A DNA stretch of 39,179 nt, taken from contig FWWN02000231.1 of the NCBI GenBank assembly GCA_900175165.2, forward strand, positions 1 to 39,179, written 5' to 3'. The notes under the pieces were generated by a model. The model searched no databases. It was not told the DNA's origin and saw nothing but the letters and a program-made list of their open reading frames with translations. Below are positions 1 through 10,390 of this stretch, one piece after another; position 1 is the first letter of the stretch; each line of letters opens with the position of its first letter. The position numbers were made by a program, and so were the translations under genes. Source of the stretch: Rhizomucor pusillus. Lineage: Eukaryota; Mucoromycota; Mucoromycetes; Mucorales; Lichtheimiaceae.

Positions 1-2181
1 TTTAATTGTGAAAATCGTAAGCATTTGCATATCATCATTCTCATTTGCTGTAATCAGATGGTACGGGCTTTTCTAGACTTTCAGGATTTTAAAACATCTT
101 TGTCACCTTTTTTTGTATTGTCATTTTAATATCATCGTGACTGATAATTGTCACGTATTTCTTTGATAAAAGGTATCAGGAGACCATACAGTCAAACAAT
201 GCCGTCACCAAAATGTCCTAAATGTGAATAAATATTCTATCGACTGAAATACGATGAAGCAAAAGATCCCCTGTGGCGTTGCCGATCTGGCACATTCTCG
301 TGATGTTTTGTTATAAAATAAATCGATAAATGTGCAATTTTACTTTGTGGATTAATGCGCCAACAATTTTTGAAAAACCTGTAGTTTGATAGCTACTTCG
401 TCGGCATTTCTATGCATTGGAACTCAGTGCATGAACCAGATACAGACAGGGAATCTATGTCGCATATACGTATTGGAATCGAGTCAAATGACTGATATGA
501 GCTTCTTTACATGGATTCCTATATTTTATAAACAGTTATGCCGACTGTCTCTTCATTATTTGCTGTAGCAGGCGAAAAACAAAATCATTGCTAGGTATAG
601 ACCTATAAACTCATGTCGTAACCTACCATTTTACACCTCAAACCCTCCACGTAATGTATATATTTAGCTGCATCCTTTCCATATTCCTTTATAGCGTCCT
701 ACGTAAGCGTATGAAGCAACGAACGCAGTGATCAAGTTCTCCCGTTTACTCCAGCGAATAATAAAGAGAAACAGGCTGAAAAAATTCCGCAATATGAATG
801 TCTATGGGTCTATAAAGAAATGCATCTTGACCAACCGAGCGAAGCCGACAGAGGGCAGAAAGGAGGATCCTCCTTCCCACCTGCATACGATCGTTGTCGC
901 ATGTCCGTTGATCGCAGGTATCACTAGTCCTTTATATGTACTCCAGGCGGCAGGAAACAAAGAGAATATTCTGCTGGCGATGTGTCGCAGCGAAGCTTGA
1001 TAGCAGCTCGACCACGAAACGCTAGTTCAGGTCGTGAACATCGGTTTTCAATCGTAATATATCCACTTTTAAAGGGGGAATCGATCTCCTCCAAAGACTC
1101 TTCGTCAACGTCCTCAACGGCATCATCGAGGAAATTAAGGTCTTCCAGGTCGTGAGAGTTGATGAGACCGTTGGTCGCATCTCCTTGCACCGATCTGGCA
1201 GGAGTATAGCAAGGATCTTCATACCTGAGAGAGCCCGAACCCAAAGTAAACGCGATATTGGGTAGCACGTCAGATGCGATCCCAGACTTTCTTGAAGATG
1301 CGGCCTTTTTTACGGTAGATAATGAAAATTGGAAACTCTCTCACAATCTACACGTGAAAAGAAAACTTCTGAGGTTGTGGGAAAAGGAAATGCAATGCTG
1401 CGTGGTCATCGGCGTTCAATAATTTTCCATTCTGGTTTGTTTAAACCTGGTCAACGTGAGATTTTGTTGATGAGAAATGCCCCTTTCTGTAAAGCCCATA
1501 AGTTATCTCCACAATTTTCACGCATTGGATGATTGACACTGAGCAATGAGTGCTGCCACAAGATGCGCTTAGCGTCGTCGGAGCTGTCACTCCCATGTTC
1601 TAACGAACAACTTTACCCCGACGGTCCCTGGTGACCAGGATCGACAGTTTAAGCAACGTACCTGAGCAAACGATTTCAGGTTCGCTTTCATGCGCAATTT
1701 GGTAACATATATTAGTATAACAGCAACTTTTGCATCAAACCTTTCTAGCACTGTCAATTGCCTTTTTAGCGCCATTTTTGGAGTCGGAAGCCAAAGTGAA
1801 ACTTGCATTCATACCCGGCTTTTACGCTATATCCGGCAAAAAGATTTCGACGATGATCTTCCGCTGTCGGTAAGAACAAAAACATCACGCATACAAAGAA
1901 GGTTGATAATCCTTTGTCCTCAGCAGTGAGTATGTTGGACAACGCCAACTTCCTTTGTAAGAAGCGTCCGCTTACGAGGGACTTGAATAAAAACAGTTTG
2001 ATATTCGATTTCAGATGTCGGAAACGATCACTCTTTCATTTCTGCTTTCCCTGAAAGGCAAAACTTGCTGCCGAACCTGCTTGCTTTGCAATCCCCGCAA
2101 ACAAAATTTGCTTTCTTCCCTTCCTTCAAACAGTCGTCTTCTAGCAGTGGCTCCTGACCGCTCTTTCTCACAGCCGGCTTG
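1..2181. other. Spacer with no confidently called gene
   Basis: Apart from the zinc-ribbon scrap at 199-309 I cannot assign a gene here. On the minus strand a frame stays open from about 1345 to 924 and encodes an acidic stretch (LEDLNFLDDAVEDVDEESLE around 1160-1080) that looks protein-like but matches no family I know. A second minus-strand stretch at about 1810-1640 reads like two short exons around a possible intron with a TACTAAT branch-like site, but I could not join these pieces into one model. A decayed or divergent minus-strand gene is possible. Confidence 0.3.
199..309 (+). pseudogene. Zinc-ribbon scrap resembling an ISXO2/Merlin-type transposase N-terminus
   Basis: Reading from the ATG at 199 gives a CPKC pair, an in-frame TAA, then YRLKYDEAKDPLWRCRSG and TFS. 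The order CxxC, a tyrosine-containing spacer, then W-R-C-x-x, with the last cysteine replaced by glycine, then F-S, is the layout of the zinc ribbon at the start of ISXO2/IS1595/Merlin transposases. The stop, the missing fourth cysteine and the lack of any downstream DDE domain mark it as a dead fragment. The match is short, so a chance resemblance is possible. Confidence 0.35.
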
Positions 2182-4311
2182 ATGCGCACACGCGAGCTAC
2201 GCATCACCTCCGTTATTGTCGTATTCCCGGTCGCGCTTATTCTCGTTTCTTTACTTACAATCCTTTGTCTCGCCATTTCGTCTCAAATCAAAAGTTACTT
2301 TCGATCTTTGTTTCCTTCCACTCATTCTCCTCGCTCAACAACATACGCCACCTTCACCTCTACTACAAATGTGTCACCAGCGCGCTCCGGCTCCTCTTCC
2401 AGACTACTCTCATTTGGAACGCAGTTGCTGCGTCTAAATACCAAGTCCTTTGCTACGACTGTCCTTCTTGTATGCGTCTTTTTATTCTTGGCTTTCTTTT
2501 GCATTCGCACATTGAATAAGGTTAGTACCATTGGCGGACATATCAAGAGATTTAAGCAGACCAGTATCCTCAAACCAATCATGCAGATACGAACGCACCA
2601 TGCACTTGACAGTTGCTTGGAGAAATTGGCAGCATACAGAATCCCAGGGACACTTCACATTAACCCGAAAAAAGCACCACGTGTTTCCCAATGGATACCG
2701 TCATTAATGCCAGGATCGTTTATTTCTACATCACCGCCAACTGGAGCTGTGATGCCCAGTGGTGCGTGGCTGTTATCACGAAACGGGAACGGTACAATCT
2801 CACTGCAACCGTCGCCATCTGAAACGCAACACGTTATCGACAGATCATCCGCAACGTCCTCTTCTTCGTCGACTACATCTTCGTCAAAGCCTTATATTCG
2901 GTCTGAATCGCTTTCATCTCATACTTCTTCATCGCATGTGTACATACCTGATTCTCGACCAACGAGTGAAGATGTTATCGAATTGTCAACACCTTCGCGC
3001 GCAGAGCAACATATTGAAAATGATGCGCCTCGAAGCGGCCAGTCTTGTTCCAGTCACAAACGGCAGCAGCAGCGACAACAACAGCAACACTCGGAGCCGC
3101 AGTCGCTGCAACAGCCACCTCAGTTATCAAAAACGGATATCACAGAGGAGCAAGCCATGACAGGCAAGCACGTATCCATAGTTGCTACTAATACGATGTC
3201 TGAAAAGGAGCAAGTATCTGTTCCAAAGCCAGATTCCGCCTCGGTACCGGAAAAAGCTGAAAAGCGCAGCAAAAGGAAGAAACATGCGAAGAAAACTATT
3301 TCAATGAATTCTGTAAAGGAAGACGTGGAAGTTTTCCCGGTGCCAGCGGCAGAACCTAAACGACGAGCTGCAAGCGGCAATTCGCAAAAAGCGGTCGATC
3401 TGAATCGAGTTTCCGACGCCGTCCGTCCAGAGCGCCAGGTACTTTGCAGAACAACGGCTAAGAAGCTCAAGAGACGATCTTTGTCGAGTCCTGAGGAAGC
3501 TCACGATACGCAAAAGTCAAAAACAAGCGAACATAACACCGTCAACACACTGCAGCTTGCTAACACGCGTGCCGGGCAAGCTGAGGGCCCTTTGTCTACG
3601 AAACCAAAGCCGCAGAGTTGGTATTCACCGTTTTCGACGGGTTTGGAGATCGACTTTTTACCACGTGCGGTGGATCCCATGCGTCGCAGTCGAGATTCAT
3701 CCTATGGCGACTATCAACTGTTTGGTGACTCGCCATCATCTGCACTGTCCTCTTCAGGGGCCTCGTATACCAGCGACAACGCATTCAGTCGACGATCCCC
3801 ACCATCGCCTGCCTCCTCAAACAGCGCCGTTGAAGAATATGGATGGTCTCCCATGCATTTCAACTCGAATGCTGGTTACATTTCGCCGCTATCGTCTTCT
3901 CCACCTTCGCCCCCACATCTTCGCCGTCCACCGTCGTTTCTGGCACAGCCGAGCTCTGGCGCGTTTGTACCACCGCTTTGGAGCAATATACCGGCTCTTG
4001 CAAGAGAAGGCGGTATGCAGATACGCTTCAATGACTCGGCAACTGGGCTTCTCGAACATATGCCCGCGGTCAGCCAGCCAAGGCATTCTTTCTACTCTAA
4101 CGAGTATGGTCACAGGCTGGCGCCTCTGGAGACTATGCGGCTGCAGCAGCAAGGTGGAGGACAGCAACAGCAACAACAGCATCATCCCCAGCAGCAGCGA
4201 CTGCAAAGTGATCAACAGCAAGGCCGAGGAAAAACTGTGAAAAAGCAATTCTCCCTTTTCTCAGATGGACATGATCCACAACGTGTTTATAGCGATGATA
4301 CTAAAAAGTAA
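2182..4311 (+). CDS. Large low-complexity protein with two N-terminal membrane segments
   Basis: This single-exon reading frame encodes about 709 residues from the ATG at 2182; the codon before it is TTG. Residues about 9-32 and 90-109 are strongly hydrophobic and look like two membrane segments. The rest is mostly disordered: Ser/Thr-rich about 220-260, Gln-rich near 300 and again near 655-690 (CAG/CAA runs around 4140-4215), and a Lys/Arg-rich patch (KRSKRKKHAKK) near 365 that could be a nuclear signal or a basic membrane-facing patch. A Pro/Ser-rich region lies about 560-620. I do not recognise the family. The layout suggests an integral membrane protein with a long unstructured cytosolic tail, such as a scaffold or regulator, but that is inference. 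The absence of introns is unusual beside its intron-rich neighbours. Confidence 0.7.
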   Translation: MRTRELRITSVIVVFPVALILVSLLTILCLAISSQIKSYFRSLFPSTHSPRSTTYATFTSTTNVSPARSGSSSRLLSFGTQLLRLNTKSFATTVLLVCVFLFLAFFCIRTLNKVSTIGGHIKRFKQTSILKPIMQIRTHHALDSCLEKLAAYRIPGTLHINPKKAPRVSQWIPSLMPGSFISTSPPTGAVMPSGAWLLSRNGNGTISLQPSPSETQHVIDRSSATSSSSSTTSSSKPYIRSESLSSHTSSSHVYIPDSRPTSEDVIELSTPSRAEQHIENDAPRSGQSCSSHKRQQQRQQQQHSEPQSLQQPPQLSKTDITEEQAMTGKHVSIVATNTMSEKEQVSVPKPDSASVPEKAEKRSKRKKHAKKTISMNSVKEDVEVFPVPAAEPKRRAASGNSQKAVDLNRVSDAVRPERQVLCRTTAKKLKRRSLSSPEEAHDTQKSKTSEHNTVNTLQLANTRAGQAEGPLSTKPKPQSWYSPFSTGLEIDFLPRAVDPMRRSRDSSYGDYQLFGDSPSSALSSSGASYTSDNAFSRRSPPSPASSNSAVEEYGWSPMHFNSNAGYISPLSSSPPSPPHLRRPPSFLAQPSSGAFVPPLWSNIPALAREGGMQIRFNDSATGLLEHMPAVSQPRHSFYSNEYGHRLAPLETMRLQQQGGGQQQQQQHHPQQQRLQSDQQQGRGKTVKKQFSLFSDGHDPQRVYSDDTKK

Positions 4312-4772
4312 AACAAACCAGATTGCCACATACGTACATTACTTTGCAATTTCCTTTCCTTTGGAGTTACGATTCATGTGAAACCTTGAGGCACGCAGCA
4401 CATTGTGACAAATTTCAGTCTTTTGTGCTGTCTCGTTGATCGTGTTTAAAAAAGATTCTACGGTGACACAGCATTTTATTACAAATGCCCGCCTATCGCG
4501 TGTGATTACAAGTTTGGGCATGTGCATGACGATAGACGAAGACACGTGTAGAAACATGTTTTCTTTTTTGCTGTGTTGACCTGGACGATGGTGGTCATCA
4601 AACTTGGCAACCATGCATTTTTGCAACAATGATTTTATACGGGGGATGTGACAAAACGGGTAAGAGAGATAAGTAAAAGGATGATATCATTCGCCGCCAA
4701 AACAGATATAAATTCTGGGAGTCCTCTCGGCGGTGGGACAAAATCCAGCTTGTTCCTGAAAAATACAAAAAC
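4312..4772. other. Intergenic spacer between two plus-strand genes
   Basis: No supported gene. It should hold the terminator of the 2182-4311 gene and the promoter of the DUF1640 gene. Short open frames on the minus strand (4635-4856) overlap the first exon of that gene and are not believed. Confidence 0.5.
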
Positions 4773-6123
4773 ATGACGGTCGTGAGGTTCTCCCACATTC
4801 AAGGTTCGACATGAGACAGCAAAAAGCGAAGGGAGAGCAAGCCCGGCCCTCGCCATTCAACTTTAAGAATTGTTGTTTCTGAAATAGTCATTGTTATTTT
4901 AGCTTTTACTCGATCGCCTGCTCATTTTCGCAAAGTCTACGGTGTCTCCTCTTCTCGACGCAGCGCGCACACCGAGCCTGCGCCGCCATCTGCGGCGTCG
5001 TCGCCAATTTCGCACCACCTGCCGACGACAGATTCGACAGCTGGCAACGTCCCAAAAGTGCGTCCTGATCTCAACAATGTCCATCTCGACATGTTCTTCA
5101 AACGGGCTCTTCGACCTCTCTCCTCGTCACCGCCCTCACCAAACGCAGCACTCATCCCGCGTGTCATCCCGACTGTCGAGATGGAGCGGTTCGTGGAACC
5201 TGCATACAAAGAGAGCGAGGAGGAAAATGTAGAGCAAAGTTACATTGTCGAGGAGGCCGGAAACGAAGAACCAGAGCAACATTTGTTTGACACATACGAA
5301 CAAATCACTCAGCTTCAAGCTTGGGGTGGGTTCAGCCAAGACCAAGCAAAAGCGATTATTCAGGTACTGCAACAACGACTTCGACAAAGGTAACTTGGAC
5401 GCCACACCCGACATGGCAAATGTTGGATTCCCCTTTTTTCCCTTCAGGGCAAGCTTTATTCACTGCCATATTTTACTTATGTCCAGCGTGCTTACCGAGA
5501 AGAAGGCTCTTCTTGCTTCCTCCCAATTGGAAAACGTAAGTTCCACTTTACCGCCCAAGGCAAAGGACCAGTATTCATTTCTATTTCTAGGAGTCGTATC
5601 TTATTGGCGCGGCTGTATCTGAGCTGCAGAGAGAAGTGCAGCTGTTGAGAAAGAACGACCACGCACTTCTTCAATCGGAGCTGACGGCCCTGGCTAGAGA
5701 AGTGGACAGTCTAGCCCAGCGGCTCAACGAGGATCTAGGCAATATGCGCAACGAAATTGAGCTGAGCATGAACGATTATCGTGGAGAAGTGCGCGAGGAA
5801 CAGAAATCTACCGAATATCAGATCCGCGAAGTTAACAATCGCCTGACCGTTATCCTCGGTGACGCCGCTACAGAGTTGGAGTCCCTCAAGTGGGGAATTA
5901 TATGGCGAGGATTACGTAAGTTGTATTTGCTACGTATTACTTGTTCGATATAAGTTGCTGACAGGACCATCCAGTGGGCGGAGTCATGGCCGCAATGAGC
6001 ATTTCACTGCTCGGTTATCTATTGTCACTTACCAAGGAGCGCGTAGCTTCTGAACGCCGTCGCATCGATACCAAGGCTGCAACTGACGAGCGCTTGACCT
6101 ACGCCGATATGGAACTTTGCTAA
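4773..6123 (+). CDS. FMP32: DUF1640 / CCDC90 (MCUR1-like) mitochondrial inner-membrane coiled-coil protein
   Basis: Proposed exons are 4773-4803, 4903-5389, 5448-5535, 5591-5915 and 5975-6123, giving 359 residues in frame throughout. The N-terminus (MTVVRFSHIQAFTRSPAHFR) is basic, hydroxylated and lacks acids, like a mitochondrial presequence. The family signature starts with LFDTYEQITQLQAWGGFSQD, a helix pair followed by QAKAIIQVL, as in DUF1640 proteins (yeast Fmp32, animal CCDC90/MCUR1). A long coiled coil with ELQREVQLLRKNDHALLQSE follows, then a C-terminal membrane segment around VMAAMSISLLGYLLSL and a short charged tail, the usual family layout. Relatives are linked to cytochrome oxidase assembly or to the calcium uniporter; which applies here is unknown. 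Exon 1 rests on frame and presequence logic with a weak donor (GTTCGA). If it is wrong, the first in-frame ATG is at 5091, which would lose the presequence. Confidence 0.82.
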
Positions 6124-6695
6124 GCTACCCTACACAAGCATGGTGGTCATTTCTCCACCGCCAAGCTTCGTGCACTTCACACCGCTATTTACCTCAATCT
6201 TTGCCGCAACCTTTTGTTCTCTGTTATTCCTACAGCTGCATCCGACCTTGCTGCCAACATTGTACCATACACATATCTTTGAACTCAGTTCTATCATGTA
6301 ACATAACAAGATTCCATACACCTATTCATAAATACATCTCGCTTATTTAAATTAATCATACTAAGTATTTACATCATCGTTGATGTAACTTATGGAAGAC
6401 CTCTGTTAGATTATATGAAAAAACCAAGCGGAAACTGCTATAGGAAAAAATCTTAACTGCAGCTAGTAGTTCCTGGATATCAGCAAGACTACTAACTGTG
6501 TAATTGAACGTAGTTTGGGAAATTGGCCATTTACTGAATGAATATTACACGATGAACTATTTACATGGTGACTGAATGGTTGTGGGTATTCTTAGAATGA
6601 AGACACAATGTTTCAGGCAAACTACATATTTATTTCATATCATTTTCGTTATGTGCACACCCTGGGAGAATGGTTTCTGCTGTCTGGTTCAGTTA
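6124..6695. other. Spacer between convergent genes
   Basis: This AT-rich stretch lies between the ends of the DUF1640 gene (plus) and the PhoD-like gene (minus). It should contain both 3' UTRs. I see no coding region, RNA gene or clear repeat in it. Confidence 0.5.
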
Positions 6696-9263
6696 CTACG
6701 GTCGGTCTGTCGGCATAACAAACCCGCCTACGTTGGAGTAACCATCCTGGCCAGGCATCGGGCGCGAAGGGAGGGGAGGTGGAGGAACAGGTCGATCGCT
6801 AGGTCGCTGCGGAGTAGGCGGAGCTGGTGGTCTACGTCCAAAAAGGCTCTGTAAGTGAGGGTGGTTTTGGAGATGGGGATGGTGGTGGTGGTGGTGCTGG
6901 TCGCTGTTACTGCTGGGAAGAGGATGTTGTGCAAAATAGTGTGCCAACAATTCTTGCTTGGATCGCGAGTGCAAGTGGACACCGAGTTGTCCAAAAACGA
7001 GTCTGGGAGTATCTACAAGATAACCCATCGTGCCTTTTTTGCCAACCTCCTTTTCGACCTGGATCCAAAAGTTCAATTTGCCCGTCTTTTCATCAAAATA
7101 TCCAGCACAGTAGTTGCGTCTGCCCATAAGCTTCTTATTTTGTCTCTATATGGCATCCAAAGTTAACGATCAAATCCAAGATGCTGGGTTGATAGCAGTC
7201 CTTACATTGTTGCCATTGGGTGCTTTTGTAAACAGCTTGTACATCTTTTCTTCAACGTTGGGATTAAAAGTGACATAGGATGAGTTCTGATCCAAAATCG
7301 TCAACAGTGCCTGTGGTGGTGGGCTGAACAGAGGTCATGTTAAGAACTCATTGCGAAAACAAAAGATGGATACAGAGTACTTACACGTTGACAATAGCGG
7401 AAGAAACTATTTGTACCATCAAGTATGGGTCACCTTCTTCTTTCTGTCTCTGGTCTTTACTGTATAGTCTTCCCGCACAGCAAGCATGGACCTACACCAT
7501 GTTTACAGAGTGAGTGACGTTGTAAAGATATAAATAATAATGTCCCTTAACGTACATCGCCGCCGATAAATGAAACGCGGATGGATTTCTCGCGTGCAAA
7601 TTGTTGCAGACGCTCAATGAACCGTTTTCTCTCGACTTCATGATTGCCCGCAGTCCAGTCTGCATAGTGATCGTTAAATCACTCACGTTACATGTAACAC
7701 TGAGGGTTTTGCATATGACTTACGGTCGTTCATATCATCCAACAGCTCAGGGTCGCCGTTCCATTTGTTTAATGATCCGCTAATCAAATCACCCAGAGCA
7801 CCCGTTTTGCCTGCGATGGTTGCGAGGTTGAACCCTGCGGCGCCATCCATAGCTTTTTCAAACAAAGTCAATCTAGTATAAATCATTTTAGCAACAGCCG
7901 AAACAGTGATCAATCCAATGTTCTGAAGTACCTAGGGTAGATCAAAGGTACACCTGTCAAGACAATGAGATGCTTGACGCTGGGTGGCAACTTGGTGTAG
8001 AGAACGTTGAAGATGATATCATACGACTTTGGATTGCAGACATCGAACTTTGTTCTTTCACCACGAGCATCCAGCGAAAGCAAGCCAATGTCAGGACCGA
8101 GCGTGGTGATTATGTGGTTGCAGGAAGGCTGAGAACCGCGGATCATGCCATCACGTTCTGCTAGCTCCATGGTCGTGTGGTGCTGGAAGAGATAGTAAAA
8201 ACGACATGCATTCGCAAACAATGCTAAGTAGCGCCTTGATTAATAACAATTTAAAGCAACAGATCATTTATATGCGTTTTTCCATACTCTTGAAGCAGTC
8301 TGCATTCTGCATATCAGCAGGATAACTTCCGTAGCCGTCAATGATATCGTGGTCATCCCACATGTTCACGGAAGGAATTGTGGCAAAAGCGGTGGCTACG
8401 ACGGGGTTGCCCTTGAAGCTGATCCGTGATAGTTAGCCATGACTGTCATATGGTGTATGGTTACAATAATCCTAAAATTACCCAAAATTCTTTACATAGT
8501 TGTAAAAGTAAAAATGCTCGAGACCATCCTTCATTTCCTTTGGTAGTGTCATGGCGACTCTTTTCTTTGGATCTTTTTCATCGTTCCAAGGCTTCATAAA
8601 ATCCTCGTGGATCAGGCGGTCCTGATACAGCTGGTCGCCTCCACCCAGCAGGACATGAAATGGCATGACCTCGTGCCGATCCAGTACGTCTTGCCAAAGC
8701 GGGGCTTCCTTCTCTCCAAACTTGTCTTTGGTTTCTTGGGGGATATCACTAAATCCGTTGCAGGAATGGAACATGAAGCGCATCGACTGGTAGATAGCAG
8801 GGACGTAAAAGGTGTATGATCGGCCAAGACACGGGCTGCTGTAAGTAGCTGTCTGCTGTTCTTCAACGAGTGGGAGCCGCAATTCATAGCGCCAAAAGTT
8901 GTATTGGTTGCGGAACGTGTCGAGACACTCGGCAGGAGGAGGTATGACTGTGTGCGACTTTCCACTGGGGGTGCGCAGAACAACCTGCAGGGACGGTGGC
9001 TGTCTGTGGTCAGAGACAATAAGTACAGAGCCGCGATAGGTTCGAGTTCTGTAGTCTGTCTCGATATAACGAAGCAACGGACCGCAGACAACGTTGCCAT
9101 CGCTTGGAACCGAATGTGGAGCAGGGTGCGGCGATGTATTTATGCTCAATTGTTGGAATTGCGCAACAGGAACGCTTGTTCCTGGGTACGGTGCATGGGG
9201 AGATTGCGGCGACTGAGCCATAGCGCTAAAGGTGCCTGGTTGCGCTGAGCCGTACGGATACAT
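6696..9263 (-). CDS. PhoD-like metallophosphatase (fungal PhoD_2 type)
   Basis: Eight exons on the minus strand (9263-8496, 8411-8288, 8223-7932, 7872-7724, 7659-7556, 7491-7385, 7323-7206, 7133-6696) encode about 699 residues. The start at 9263 opens a Pro/Gln/Ser-rich leader without a signal peptide. Metal-binding motifs of the PhoD/calcineurin-like fold appear in order: GGGDQLYQD, then MWDDHDIIDGYGS, then HWTAGNHEVERKRF, then FIGGDVHACCAGRL. The central region LGPDIGLLSLDARGERT is also typical of the fungal PhoD-like family. Several junctions (GAT/GTC before VHACC, AAC/AAG before KLMGRRN) fall inside conserved sequence and support the model. The C-terminus is Pro-rich and carries six consecutive histidines near codons 613-620, which is unusual. 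The substrate is unknown; bacterial PhoD enzymes are phosphodiesterases/alkaline phosphatases, while fungal members are probably intracellular. It is divergently transcribed from the 9541 gene. Confidence 0.9.
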
Positions 9264-9540
9264 TTGTACGCAAAGTTTCTTTTTTTATTTTTACTCCAGA
9301 AGGGCAGTAAATGATGTTAAGTTGGAGCCGACGTTGCACAAAAGTGGCACACGAGGAAAATGCATCTTCCTTGCACCGACTGAGCAAAAACATATCAGAA
9401 TCTCACAGCGCTGCTGCTGCTTCCTCGCATATCTTTAGTCAAGAAACAATTTTCGCGCCACCTCAGACACGCTTTGATATAGCAGAAGCAACTCAATTGC
9501 ATATTTCTATCACAAGCCACTGTCGAGCCTTTATTGTCAA
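9264..9540. promoter_or_regulatory. Shared divergent promoter region
   Basis: These 277 bp separate the start of the PhoD-like gene (minus) from the start of the coiled-coil gene (plus), so both 5' regions must lie here. I see no clear TATA box or defined operator. The arrangement suggests, but does not show, co-regulation. Confidence 0.5.
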
Positions 9541-10201
9541 ATGGAGCAAGCGAATGACGTGCATGCTGAATCAAACATGACCGATTTGAGCGACGATGCC
9601 GCAGGAAAAGTAGATCATGAGGCGCAGAAACTGCGGCTGCCTCGAAAAGTATATCGTAAAGAACGCAAAAAGGCACGACGACGGCTTCGGCGGCAGCAAG
9701 CAGCGCAGCAACGCGACAGGGAAGACGGTAAAACGGAAGATTCGCCACCACCTCCAGATATGAAAGAACTCTCAGAGTATCTGCAACAAAAGAGACTGTG
9801 GGAAGAGCGGGAAAAAAGATACAACATGATCAACATTGCCAGGAGGCGCGCTCAAGAAGCAGAGAAGGCTGCGAGAGAAGCAGCTGAGGTAATTAGACGG
9901 CGACTCGAAAGAGGCATGACACTGATGAATGGATATCATGAGCAGCGCAAATGGAAGGAAGCTCTTTTGCGAATGCCTATGCTGCCACTAGGCCATTCCG
10001 GATACCAAGAGGTAAACTATCATTGAAAAACTCCATTAATCGTACGTGGTCGCCTTACGATGCTTGATTCAGCAAAATGTTGTCAAAAAGACTTTTGTAT
10101 CTTCGCATACATTACAAGAGGAACAGGCTGCTGAGCGCCGTTCCAAAGACGAACGGCTTAGCCTTGATGAACTGGAAACTGAAGACACCACCTGGCCCTG
10201 A
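9541..10201 (+). CDS. Basic coiled-coil protein; N-terminal resemblance to ZRSR2/Urp splicing factors
   Basis: Two exons (9541-10011 and 10073-10201) give 199 residues. The chain is rich in Arg, Lys and Glu: a basic block (RKVYRKERKKARRRLRRQ) about residues 38-55, then an acidic/basic helix (KRLWEEREKRYNMINIARRR) about 85-105, ending in DELETEDTTWP before TGA. The run of charged helices followed by an E-x-E-x-x-T-T-W motif recalls the region just before the first CCCH zinc finger of ZRSR2/Urp (U2AF35-related proteins of the minor spliceosome). No CCCH finger or RRM follows: only 190 bp remain before the convergent TTC7 gene, and none of the frames there shows the cysteine pattern. It is either a truncated homologue or an unrelated small basic protein. 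A -1 shift at about 10196 would extend the frame, but there is no splice site for it. Confidence 0.6.
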
Positions 10202-10390
10202 TACCCAAAAGTCTTTTACTGGAAAGATCAATGTCACGTGCGCAACATATGAAAACGACAGCAAAGCGTGGGTACGTACCAGAGGTTTACTTGATATGAC
10301 TAGATCCCATTCGTTATTAATTAAGCGCATGTAACTTAGAGGATATACCCAGAAACCCAAACTCGACTCTAATACTAAGGATAAGATGGA

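Noticed and set aside
2028..2276. 82-codon minus-strand frame with several cysteines
   Set aside because: It overlaps the start of the 2182-4311 gene antisense and has no recognisable domain.
4635..4856. Minus-strand frame with a presequence-like start (MARAGLALPSLFAVSCRTLN)
   Set aside because: It overlaps exon 1 of the DUF1640 gene antisense, and no convincing splice partner or family match was found.
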